DNA of 21,560 nt from IMG/VR virus record IMGVR_UViG_3300027861_000223, positions 1 to 21,560 of that record; one strand, written 5' to 3'. The notes beneath the pieces are model-generated. The model searched no databases and had not been told where the DNA came from. It was given only the letters and a program-made list of their open reading frames with translations. The position numbers were made by a program, and so were the translations under genes. This DNA comes from a virus. Below, one piece after another: positions 14,098 to 21,560 of this stretch (position 1 is its first letter; each line of letters opens with the position of its first letter).

Positions 14098-15015
14098 TTA
14101 TGCTTCTATACCTGTTTGTTTCCAATCACCAATCGAATAAAGATTTATTTGCTCTGGTTTTGAATCGTCAAGATAAGCTGTAAATGTACAGTTTAATGTT
14201 TGAATATCTGTTCCAGAATAATTAAGACTCTCAGGTTTTGGGGCTGATAACCAAAAGATAAAGTCTCTTGATCTATCTGAATCAGCAAGTCTAACTGGAT
14301 GAAGAATTAATTTTCCACCTTGAGATTTTAAACTTCTTGAAATCTTAGATGCACCACCACCAATTAGTTTTGTTCCACCTGCTGGAGTAAAAGTATCACC
14401 AACAGAGCCAGCAATTAAAGCCTCTAGTCTTTCTTTTGAAAGCTCAATAAAAGCTGCTGTACAACTTGCTGTCTGACCTTGAACAATTTCATCTAATAGT
14501 ATTTCTGATGATTGATTTGCTTTGACCTCCCCAACAGTTGTTTCCATTGAGATTTCAATTCCCTCAGAAGTTCTTCCAAGATAACCACCAACACCAGTTG
14601 TAATTGCATAAGAAAAAGATGGTGCATTTGATTGAATCTCTTCAGTAACAGCACCAATTTCATCATTAACAATGTGAACATCTGAAACATTTAAAACTTC
14701 AGCACTTAATCCAGAGATAGCGTCAACAGCAACTTGCATCGCACTAGCAATAGTTGCAGCATCATCGTCATCTGTATAAGATACAGTGATTTTTGTTTTA
14801 CCTGCTGGAGCTGGATCAACAGCAACACCGTTATCCATAAGCAGATAGTAACTTGTCTCAGCGCCACTAGCGTCAACAACATTTAAGTCAAAATATTCAC
14901 CAGATAAAGATCCTGCAACGTCAGCTACTACACCGACAACTCTGCATTGCTCTTTACCCCAATAAATCTTTGAAGCTTCGTAAAAAATTTCCTGTTCATC
15001 TGTTCTACAAGCCAT
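14098..15015 (-). CDS. Major tail (tube) protein
   Basis: This 305-aa protein is placed just before the chaperones, as expected for the tail tube subunit. Its C-terminal half has the tube-protein layout: IEISMETTVGEVKANQSSEILLDEI..., then TAAFIELSKERLEALIAG, a Gly-rich turn and a run of strands ending LNCTFTAYLDDSKPEQ. Residues about 37-105 look like an inserted module common in phage structural proteins (GEYFDLNV, TSYYLLMDNG, DPAPAGKTKITVSY, then DAATIASAMQVAV). The insert may sit on the tube surface. AAAGGA precedes the ATG by about seven bases. A terminator follows the gene, which fits its need for high expression. Confidence 0.78.
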   Translation of the reverse strand: MACRTDEQEIFYEASKIYWGKEQCRVVGVVADVAGSLSGEYFDLNVVDASGAETSYYLLMDNGVAVDPAPAGKTKITVSYTDDDDAATIASAMQVAVDAISGLSAEVLNVSDVHIVNDEIGAVTEEIQSNAPSFSYAITTGVGGYLGRTSEGIEISMETTVGEVKANQSSEILLDEIVQGQTASCTAAFIELSKERLEALIAGSVGDTFTPAGGTKLIGGGASKISRSLKSQGGKLILHPVRLADSDRSRDFIFWLSAPKPESLNYSGTDIQTLNCTFTAYLDDSKPEQINLYSIGDWKQTGIEA

Positions 15016-15045
15016 TTTAATATCCTTTGAAAAAGTTATAGTTCT

Positions 15046-15468
15046 TTATATTCCATGTACATAATCAACTGTTACTGTAAATTGTATAGAATACTTGTAC
15101 ATATTGTCATTATTATTTATAGATTCAATATCAATACCCGATGAAGTTACATTTTTAATGTAATTTTGCTGTGAAATATACGGCTTAAACATTGCTCTTG
15201 CTTGTATGTTTATAGCTTCACAATATGCTTTATCATAATCATCTATAGGCTCAGAGTCTCCAGCTTTATATATAGACAGCTCAACAGAAATATCACTTTC
15301 AATAGACGTGTCTAGTAAAACGCTACTCATAGAGCCAATCTGCAAGTGATAAGTATTTTCTATTACAGTATCGGCTATTTCTTCAGTTAGTGGCTTATCA
15401 TTAGCTCTTAAATCTGAGTTTTCAGATCTAATAACACCTTTAAAATATGATCTAATTTCATCAATCAT
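15046..15468 (-). CDS. Putative tail terminator / tail completion protein
   Basis: This 140-aa protein starts MIDEIRSYFKGVIRSENSDL and has IADTVIENTYHLQIG followed by alternating strands (DISVELSIYKAG, MYKYSIQFTVTVDYV). The layout of a first helix, a conserved central strand pair and a final strand pair fits gpU-like tail terminators, which end tube polymerisation and join it to the head. Its place between the adaptor candidate and the major tail protein supports this. The start overlaps the upstream stop (ATGA). Assignment rests on order and secondary structure more than on motifs. Confidence 0.55.
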   Translation of the reverse strand: MIDEIRSYFKGVIRSENSDLRANDKPLTEEIADTVIENTYHLQIGSMSSVLLDTSIESDISVELSIYKAGDSEPIDDYDKAYCEAINIQARAMFKPYISQQNYIKNVTSSGIDIESINNNDNMYKYSIQFTVTVDYVHGI

Positions 15469-16187
15469 CTTCTGTATAACCTCGTAGTACGAATATCGTA
15501 TGGTGTAATGTCTAGTTCACCGTCGCCATCTTGGTCTAATCTAAGTGCCGATCTAGTTCTTGCGCTGTTTCTTAATGCTGTATATTCTAATTTCTTCTCT
15601 TGAAATAAGTCACCACTAGATACTTGAAAAGATTCAAATATAATTAGTAATGTTTCAAAGCTTGACCACTGTCTAAACTGCTCTTTAAATTCAGGATCAG
15701 TTACAGTTGATAAATCCAATTTTGTATATCTTGAGCTATCATTTTTCCAAATTCTTTGCTCGTCTAAATATGCAACAATTCTCTCTTGTGCTTTTCTATG
15801 AGCATATATAAAAGAGTTTTTTCCCTTGGGTAAGTATCTGTGAATCTTAGGCTCAAATGGCAATATATCATTGTCAGTGCTTAGTAGAGCATCTATCTCT
15901 TCAGTTAATACATTTATACCAGCCATATAAGTTTTTGTTTTGCTTCCGCTAACAGCAACAATTTGAACGGCAACATCTTTAAAGGCATCTAATTCATAAG
16001 CCCAATCTAAAAACCATTTGTCAGTATCGCCACCATTATAAACACTGATAAATGGATCACTAGCACTTGGCTGTATAAGAATGTCTGTAATAACTTCATC
16101 ATCAGTAACAAAAGACCTACTAGCATCTAGTCTAGTTTTTTCGTCTATTTGCAAAACAGTTTCAAAAGTCATGCTCGGGAAAATCAT
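15465..16187 (-). CDS. Putative head-tail adaptor with calcium-loop motif
   Basis: This 240-aa protein has a beta N-terminal half (residues 1-100, PKD/Ig-like in style: TFETVLQIDEKTRLDAS, FISVYNGGDTDKWFLDWAYE) and a helical C-terminal half (about 120-215: AHRKAQERIVAYLDEQRIW, QWSSFETLLIIFESF, SGDLFQEKKLEYTALR). The helical half resembles head-tail connector proteins that follow capsid genes. At the end is DQDGDGELD (about residues 219-227), a D-x-D-G-D-G calcium-binding loop as in dockerin or EF-hand repeats. It lies between the fibre-like protein and the tail terminator candidate. The N-terminal domain may project outward as a collar decoration. Function is inferred from order. Confidence 0.5.
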   Translation of the reverse strand: MIFPSMTFETVLQIDEKTRLDASRSFVTDDEVITDILIQPSASDPFISVYNGGDTDKWFLDWAYELDAFKDVAVQIVAVSGSKTKTYMAGINVLTEEIDALLSTDNDILPFEPKIHRYLPKGKNSFIYAHRKAQERIVAYLDEQRIWKNDSSRYTKLDLSTVTDPEFKEQFRQWSSFETLLIIFESFQVSSGDLFQEKKLEYTALRNSARTRSALRLDQDGDGELDITPYDIRTTRLYRR

Positions 16188-16210
16188 TTTTTACCTCATT
16201 CAAGTAATGT

Positions 16211-19200
16211 TTATATGGCTGCTGGTATCAAATTAGCATTAGTTAGTGTTTTTAATATAGCTTCTTTCATAGAAGCACTTACCGTTGTATTTGATTGTAA
16301 ATAATTCCAGACAGCTTCGGCAACTTCTTGTTGCGTTAAATTATTTAACCCGCTAATTGCATTTAATATCGCAGTTTCTATAGAATCTAACTCTGCTTTT
16401 GTAGGTGCATCATAGTCAATTAATGCTTGATCAGCTTGAGCTTTTACTTGGGCTTCACTTAAATCATTTAATGCATTTATAAGACTTTGTGTAGCAGTGT
16501 GTTGAGCTAGCAAATTAGTTTCTACTGCATTCAATTCAATTGTTTTGGCTAACCCGCTTTGTATCTCACTAATTGGATGGGTATGATAAGGCAATATTAC
16601 AAATTCATCACTTGAGCTTGGTGCTTGTGACCACTCTTCTTCAAAAGTAAAAGTTCCATTTGTTGCTGAATATTCTAATATCGGTCTTGCTTCCCCATCT
16701 AATGCGCCCGATGTAAAAACTATTAATTCATGATCAAATGCTCCCGAGATATAACCGCTTATATTGGTTTGAAATGTTGATGTTGTTGGTGTTCCTGTAA
16801 CCTCCCCATCAATAGCTCTGTTAGCCTTTCTAAGTAAATCCATAAGCTTGCCAAATGTGCCAGCCGTTGTGTGTTGATTATATGGCTCATCCCAAACACC
16901 ATCTGCAATATTAACAACACTAGGTATTGACGCTATAATATTTGATTCAACTGCGTCTAGTTCTGTTTTTGTTGGTGCATCGTAATCACCTAGAGCAGTA
17001 TCAACTTCGGTGTTAACTTGTGCAGGGCTAATATCATTTAAGTTAGATATATCAGTTTGAATTTGAGTGATTCCAGCGTTATCAGGTGCAATAGTATTTG
17101 CGCTATCTGTTCCACGCATATCTGTATTTGTTGTAGTTGTATCTACTAGTGTTACATTTGCAACCGTATCAGTAACAGGATTAAAGTCGTTTAATGCTGC
17201 AATATCTGCTTGAGTGTCGTCATGCTCACCAATTAGGATAGCTTGTCTTGTATCGGCTTGTGATTTTGTTTCTAGTAATTGCAACAATGCCCCAAAGCTT
17301 GATGATACATTATGACTTGTAAGAAGTGCATCCCAGACGGGCGTTGCGTAATCAGGTGAAGCAACATAGTTAACATTTCCATTTACACCATCTACTGGCA
17401 CTGATTGAGTGCTTAATACATAACCATTAACAGCAGCATTTATATCTCCCACACTAGCTCTCTTTAATTTTATATTATCTTGCATAAATAGCATTTGACC
17501 TACAGCCGGTAAGTCATCAAAAGTTACAAGGGTATTATTTTCTTTTTGCCACCTCATTCCATTTGCAGTTACTAAAGACTGCTCAACCTCGTCGAAAATA
17601 ACTTGTGGTGATACTCCACCATTACCAATTTCGATATTAAGTTGAGGTGTTACAAAATCATAAGTAATATTAACAAGTGATGAACTACTGCCAGAATACA
17701 TTGTATTGCCCTGCGCGGTTAGTAAAAGCGATTGAGTGCCATCAATAATTAAATCGTTAAGGGTAGGATCAAAGTCTGAAATTATAGGTCTATAACCTAT
17801 TCGGTCAATGATATATGACCATGTACCGCTAGAACCCAACGGTGTCGAATAAACCAAAGTTCCTGTTTGGTTAGTATATCTTTGAACGCTTGTGCCTGTG
17901 TTATCGAAAATCTCAACCGTTGATGTGCTTAAATTATTAAATGTTAAAGAAATAGAGACTTGCACACCGGCAGAGCTTGTAAACCTACCTACCCCAGTTG
18001 CGCCATTTACAAAGTTAAGCGTTCCAGTTGTTGTTATATCACCTGTAAAAACACTAGATTTAATTGTAAGCGTATTACCTGTTAAGTCGATAACTTGCGC
18101 CGCAGTTGCATCAATAACAATGTCAAAGCTACCAGCATCTATTAAATCTGCTGTTTTAGTTACAAGCGTAGCTGATTCCCCATCATAATTATCATATAAA
18201 TACGCTTTAGCTCTGTCGTAAAACTTGCCTGAGTTGTCAATACTTGTATAAGCGTCAACAACCGCCTTACTAGTTTCACTTAAAAGTGTATCATCTAATT
18301 GAGCCATAACAGCTCCATGCGATACGTTTTTGGCAGTTCCATCAATAGTTTCATAATCAACCACACTAAATGAGTTGCTAGAAATATTTTTTAAGTACGC
18401 TATACCCGCCCACTTCCACGAAGTTTCTGTTATTGTTTGCGTGTGTCCAGTTACCGAAGCATACTCAACGGAAAGTTCTAAATTTTCTCCCGCTATTGAA
18501 GTTCCACTATCTACTACACCGCCAATTGAATCGCAGACAAAAATCTTTGTACTTGGAAAAATGTTTGAATACGTATCTTTAAAAAATATATTTAGATCAG
18601 CATCATTGTTCGCATCACTGCCCGGAGAAACACTATATCCGCATCTAAAATCTGTCGATATAATATTTGTGGCATTTATAGTTTGAGAAACAATTAAATT
18701 AGACCGCCAAAAAGCTATTTTGCTTGTATTTGTACCTATGTCTAGCACAATAAATCTTTCACCTGATACTGCGCCGATGTTGTAAGTTCCTGCCGCATCG
18801 GAGCCAAAAACAGAGATACACGCTCCTCCTGTTATTTTACAAGAACCGCCCTGTAGATCTGAATCGGCAAGCCTAAAACCTATGGCGTCAGTAGAAGATA
18901 TTAAAGATGTGCAGTTTATAAATTGTTGGTTTACCGCATTGCTAGACCATGCTGTTCCACCGTCAGGAGAAACTAGATCGGCATTAGTTTCTATACCCCA
19001 CCATTTTTGCCATTCAGCAGGCGATAAGGTTGTACTCCCATTTCCACCACCTGGCAATCTTGCTGGTGTACTATCAAATTTTAAAATACCACCTAGCCAC
19101 CAGACTTTAGCCGATAGATTTGTTATAGCTATTTGGTCTCCACTATTACCACCGTCTGCACTATAAATATTTACAGGATTAAAAAATTCTTTATTATTGT

Positions 19201-19678
19201 AGCTTTTGAGGTGTCCAAAAACTGCAAGTCCGCCAGCAAACCTATAGCATTGGTTATTGTTATCGTTTGTTACGTTTATGGTTTTGGCTTCATCGTAAAA
19301 ACATACTGAGTTAGAAACCCCATTTGTACCCATTAAAACATTATCTGTCTGCGTTACTATATTGCCAGTAACTGATAAATCAGTAGTGACAGACTCGCTA
19401 AAATTTTTAGAAACTAAAAAAGTGTCACCATTTACTGGAGTGTATTCCAAGCCATCATTATCAATAAAATCAAGCTCAACCTCTAAAACTGTTGCACTTA
19501 CATACCGTCTTACCCACGATAAGCCTTTATACACTGTTCCTGTTGAATCCCATACCCCTACAATTCTAGGTGTATTAAAATCACCACTAACAAAGCTTAC
19601 ACCAGAACAAGTTAATTGATTATTGGAGTAAGAACTAACTGTTCCGCTATATTTTGAGCCTGTAATAGATATTGTCAT
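16211..19678 (-). CDS. Large fibre-like virion protein (1155 aa)
   Basis: This is the largest gene of the window. The first 500 residues are beta-rich, Ser/Thr/Asn/Gly-heavy and lack cysteine patterns or enzyme motifs, in the manner of parallel beta-helix fibres (for example NQCYRFAGGLAVFGHLKSYN and AWSSNAVNQQFINCTSLIS). The remainder has modules widespread in phage fibres: a GTPTTSTFQTNISGY domain near 960-1030, and two copies of an ND(I/L)SxAQV...DYDAPTKxELDxxE motif (about 880-915 and 1070-1105) likely to form short coiled coils. The gene lies between the capsid group and the head-tail adaptor, not among the tail fibre genes. It could be a head or neck fibre. The precise attachment is unknown, and a polysaccharide-degrading role cannot be excluded. 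Confidence 0.72.
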   Translation of the reverse strand: MTISITGSKYSGTVSSYSNNQLTCSGVSFVSGDFNTPRIVGVWDSTGTVYKGLSWVRRYVSATVLEVELDFIDNDGLEYTPVNGDTFLVSKNFSESVTTDLSVTGNIVTQTDNVLMGTNGVSNSVCFYDEAKTINVTNDNNNQCYRFAGGLAVFGHLKSYNNKEFFNPVNIYSADGGNSGDQIAITNLSAKVWWLGGILKFDSTPARLPGGGNGSTTLSPAEWQKWWGIETNADLVSPDGGTAWSSNAVNQQFINCTSLISSTDAIGFRLADSDLQGGSCKITGGACISVFGSDAAGTYNIGAVSGERFIVLDIGTNTSKIAFWRSNLIVSQTINATNIISTDFRCGYSVSPGSDANNDADLNIFFKDTYSNIFPSTKIFVCDSIGGVVDSGTSIAGENLELSVEYASVTGHTQTITETSWKWAGIAYLKNISSNSFSVVDYETIDGTAKNVSHGAVMAQLDDTLLSETSKAVVDAYTSIDNSGKFYDRAKAYLYDNYDGESATLVTKTADLIDAGSFDIVIDATAAQVIDLTGNTLTIKSSVFTGDITTTGTLNFVNGATGVGRFTSSAGVQVSISLTFNNLSTSTVEIFDNTGTSVQRYTNQTGTLVYSTPLGSSGTWSYIIDRIGYRPIISDFDPTLNDLIIDGTQSLLLTAQGNTMYSGSSSSLVNITYDFVTPQLNIEIGNGGVSPQVIFDEVEQSLVTANGMRWQKENNTLVTFDDLPAVGQMLFMQDNIKLKRASVGDINAAVNGYVLSTQSVPVDGVNGNVNYVASPDYATPVWDALLTSHNVSSSFGALLQLLETKSQADTRQAILIGEHDDTQADIAALNDFNPVTDTVANVTLVDTTTTNTDMRGTDSANTIAPDNAGITQIQTDISNLNDISPAQVNTEVDTALGDYDAPTKTELDAVESNIIASIPSVVNIADGVWDEPYNQHTTAGTFGKLMDLLRKANRAIDGEVTGTPTTSTFQTNISGYISGAFDHELIVFTSGALDGEARPILEYSATNGTFTFEEEWSQAPSSSDEFVILPYHTHPISEIQSGLAKTIELNAVETNLLAQHTATQSLINALNDLSEAQVKAQADQALIDYDAPTKAELDSIETAILNAISGLNNLTQQEVAEAVWNYLQSNTTVSASMKEAILKTLTNANLIPAAI

Positions 19679-19685
19679 ATTTTAC

Positions 19686-20135
19686 CTATGTATAAACTAC
19701 AGCCGTCAATTGATCGCCTGTATAAGTTAAAGTTTTAGTTAAATCTATTCCAGCTGGTGTATCGCCTGAAAGAACAATGCTCGTTAGCTTATCACCCGTA
19801 TAGTTTAAAGTTTTTGTAATTGTATTTGAATTTTCTGTATAAACAATACTGTTTAACTTATCACCAGTGTAATTTAATGAGTAATTCCATGATTGTATAT
19901 TCTTAGAGACCGACTCAAAATGCTCTTGAATGCTTATTACTAATTGCCAGTAATTCGTGTGTGTTGGTAGGTTGCCAGTGGTTTGGGTTTTAGCTATATA
20001 TGATGATCCTTGATAATAAACTAAATCTCCAACTTCGTAAGTTGAAGCATTGTCATAATCGCCAGCCGGATTTATGGTTGTATTAAATATAACGGCTGGA
20101 TCAAGTAGCTTTACCAGCTTAAACTCATTAGCCAT
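19686..20135 (-). CDS. Carbohydrate-binding-like protein with three YTGDKL repeats
   Basis: This 149-aa protein has a short module at about residues 26-66, NASTYEVGDLVYYQGSSYIA followed by PTHTNYWQLV. That is the pattern of chitin/cellulose-binding CBM5/12-like domains (Y..GD.V.Y.G..Y.A....P....W). The C-terminal 65 residues carry three copies of a 15-residue unit, TLNYTGDKLTSIVYT-like, at about 86-100, 109-123 and 135-149, reminiscent of RHS/YD repeats. Such small proteins in capsid regions may decorate the head and bind surface glycans; that is inference. The start overlaps the previous gene by eight bases. Confidence 0.65.
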   Translation of the reverse strand: MANEFKLVKLLDPAVIFNTTINPAGDYDNASTYEVGDLVYYQGSSYIAKTQTTGNLPTHTNYWQLVISIQEHFESVSKNIQSWNYSLNYTGDKLNSIVYTENSNTITKTLNYTGDKLTSIVLSGDTPAGIDLTKTLTYTGDQLTAVVYT

Positions 20136-20448
20136 AAATCAAACCCACTCTGTTATCCCATACGTTTGTAAACTCTTGACTCTCATTTGCATATAATATT
20201 TTTATCTCACTCGTTGTCAGATCAACTCTTTGTATTCTCCACTTGCTTTCGCTTGATAAAGAACTTGGTAGTGCCGATCCTATATATATATAACTCGAAC
20301 TAGATGTATCAACTAGTGTTATTGTCTCTTGGTTTGCGTTAGTATCAACGCCACCAACAAAAACCTCAATAGCAGTTTCTTTGTCTCTAGTTGGAGATTC
20401 TACAAACTTAGTATATTCTCTACCTTCAATTGTCTTTGGTATTGCCAT
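20128..20448 (-). CDS. Small structural protein near the capsid gene, unknown
   Basis: This 106-aa protein is mostly beta. It has an N-terminal segment GREYTKFVESPTRDKETAIE, a central SSSSYIYIGSALPSS, then SKWRIQRVDLT and a C-terminal NVWDNRVGLIYG. Proteins with a YIGxA ... WRI ... F..(V/I)WD-R pattern recur beside phage fibre genes in my general knowledge, without a known activity. It overlaps both neighbours (23 and 8 bases), so expression is coupled. A virion accessory role is likely. Confidence 0.58.
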   Translation of the reverse strand: MAIPKTIEGREYTKFVESPTRDKETAIEVFVGGVDTNANQETITLVDTSSSSYIYIGSALPSSLSSESKWRIQRVDLTTSEIKILYANESQEFTNVWDNRVGLIYG

Positions 20449-20650
20449 TAGACTCGCTTTCTATTTGAATAACAGTTTCATCTTTTGCTATTTCATAATA
20501 CCACGCAAACCAATAACCCTTGGCATAAGTGATATTATCAAATTCCAAAGCAGACATTTTTAACTCTAACTGCTTATGAAACATTAAAGAGCGAAGCCGT
20601 TTTTCAGACTTCGCCTTAATATAATTTCTAATCTTAAAAGATGTAGACAT
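20426..20650 (-). CDS. 74-aa hypothetical protein after major capsid gene
   Basis: The protein is basic at the N-terminus (FKIRNYIKAKSEKRLRSL) and has a Trp/Tyr-rich middle (YAKGYWFAWYYEIAKDE) and an acidic end. AAAAGG precedes the ATG by about seven bases, and the capsid stop is only 13 bases upstream, which supports it as real. No family is recognised. It could be a small capsid accessory protein or a head completion factor. Confidence 0.5.
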   Translation of the reverse strand: MSTSFKIRNYIKAKSEKRLRSLMFHKQLELKMSALEFDNITYAKGYWFAWYYEIAKDETVIQIESESNGNTKDN

Positions 20651-20663
20651 TAAAACCTTTTAA

Positions 20664-21509
20664 TTATGCTACTAATTTTCCAACAAGTGGAGATTTACCA
20701 GCCGCAGCGCCTTGCTCACCGATTTCTAGACCGCCTAGCCCAAAAACCTGATCCATAGCGACCCTTTTTGATGAAGCACCATATTCGTTAGCATCTTGCT
20801 CTGACATTTCTACGCCACCTTGAAAAGCTAAACCAATACCATCAGCATCATACATTTTCATTTCATCACCAACAATTAGTCTTGAAATTACAACAGGAAC
20901 TCCGTAAAGTTGACCGATTTGACCAGTTCTAACATTAGCACTTCCATAAAAGTCAGCTCTAATGAAATCACTCTCTGCAAGCATTTCAGCTTCTTTATCA
21001 GCACCGATAGCAATAGTCATACGACCAATGTCAGCACCATTTTGTAAAAGTTGTCTTCTTAGTTCTAATACTTGCTCTTTAACAGTTGTGAAAGTTGCAG
21101 CAGAAACTTCAATGTCAGCAACAGCGTCAATTGTAGCAAGAACTTGCTGATCAACATTCTTAGCATGAGCTAAAGATGCTCTCATTGCAGCTTCAACCTT
21201 GTACTCGATTGTTGATTGATAGTTATCTCTTGAGTCATATAACCAAGCAATATAAGCATTATTGTCTAATGCAATATTATCTTCAGAGTCAACTAGAGAA
21301 GTTGCATCACCAGCAGCACCAAAAGTTCTGTTAGTTACAGAAAAGTTAGAAAGCTTAGGTACAGAAAAAGATTTAGAACCTTTAACAGCAAAAGCAGAAA
21401 CGTCTCTAACTGTTCCAGCTAGGATTGATTTCTCGATTAGGTTTTTTTGAACAGCAGAAACGATTAGATCGTTTTTAGTATTCGGTAGTGTTTGGATAGC
21501 ATCAGCCAT
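20664..21509 (-). CDS. Major capsid protein (HK97-fold type)
   Basis: This 281-aa protein has the look of HK97-fold coat proteins lacking a long scaffold domain. An N-terminal arm (LPNTKNDLIVSAVQKNLIEK) is followed by an E-loop-like region with strands (KSFSVPKLSNFSVTNRTFG). A long spine helix follows (about residues 100-150, AAMRASLAHAKNVDQQVLA, then TTVKEQVLELRRQLLQNG). The P-domain/A-domain region has IGADKEAEMLAES and GQIGQLYGVPVVISRLI, the typical G-x-x-x-G-x-P-V strand near the end. AAAGGA lies nine bases before the ATG. It is the first gene of the late block within the window; terminase, portal and protease would lie beyond the right edge. Confidence 0.85.
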   Translation of the reverse strand: MADAIQTLPNTKNDLIVSAVQKNLIEKSILAGTVRDVSAFAVKGSKSFSVPKLSNFSVTNRTFGAAGDATSLVDSEDNIALDNNAYIAWLYDSRDNYQSTIEYKVEAAMRASLAHAKNVDQQVLATIDAVADIEVSAATFTTVKEQVLELRRQLLQNGADIGRMTIAIGADKEAEMLAESDFIRADFYGSANVRTGQIGQLYGVPVVISRLIVGDEMKMYDADGIGLAFQGGVEMSEQDANEYGASSKRVAMDQVFGLGGLEIGEQGAAAGKSPLVGKLVA

Positions 21510-21560
21510 TTTACATTCCTTTGTTATTAGTTTTTATTATTATTTCAATCTATCTTTATT

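Noticed and set aside
16900-19620. Several plus-strand ORFs of 85-103 codons opposite the large fibre gene
   Set aside because: They have no ribosome-binding sites or family features and lie antisense to a clearly coding frame.

Overview
The window is part of an AT-rich genome of a tailed double-stranded DNA phage or prophage. It has an HK97-type major capsid protein, a tube-type major tail protein, a G/GT tail chaperone pair with a frameshift site, and a tape measure protein. No sheath gene is visible, which points to a siphovirus-like (long, non-contractile) tail. A lipoprotein that looks like an outer-membrane spanin indicates a Gram-negative host. No gene identifies the host more closely. 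A marine origin is plausible from the style of the fibre proteins, but this is inference.

Layout. Positions 1-1473 on the plus strand hold a nucleic-acid module: a 5'-truncated DEDDh exonuclease, a RusA-like resolvase and a PD-(D/E)XK nuclease. A convergent gap (1474-1589) separates it from a late block on the minus strand, which runs from the right edge down to 1590. In transcription order (right to left) the block is: major capsid protein (21509-20664); three small structural or unknown genes, one with a carbohydrate-binding-like module; a 1155-aa fibre-like protein; a head-tail adaptor candidate; a tail terminator candidate; major tail protein; an intrinsic terminator; G and GT chaperones; tape measure; a distal tail candidate; a coiled-coil tail fibre; a small beta protein; a glycine-rich adhesin candidate; and an unknown protein. 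Next come a small membrane protein, an AlkB-like membrane di-iron hydroxylase and another small membrane protein, then a lysis cassette (TM/coiled-coil protein, helical protein, membrane protein, overlapping lipoprotein). The block ends with a tail hub candidate, two beta-rich small proteins and an M15 peptidase endolysin. A solitary HNH homing endonuclease gene lies on the opposite strand inside this block (2363-2893).

Most minus-strand genes overlap by 1-4 bases (ATGA, TAATG) or sit within about 20 bases of each other, so translation is probably coupled along the block. The most unusual element is the AlkB-like gene. All nine histidine ligands are present, but the N-terminal transmembrane hairpin seems to be encoded in a separate 51-codon ORF in another frame, joined at an A6 run. 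This is either a real split enzyme, a frameshift-expressed one, or a one-base indel.
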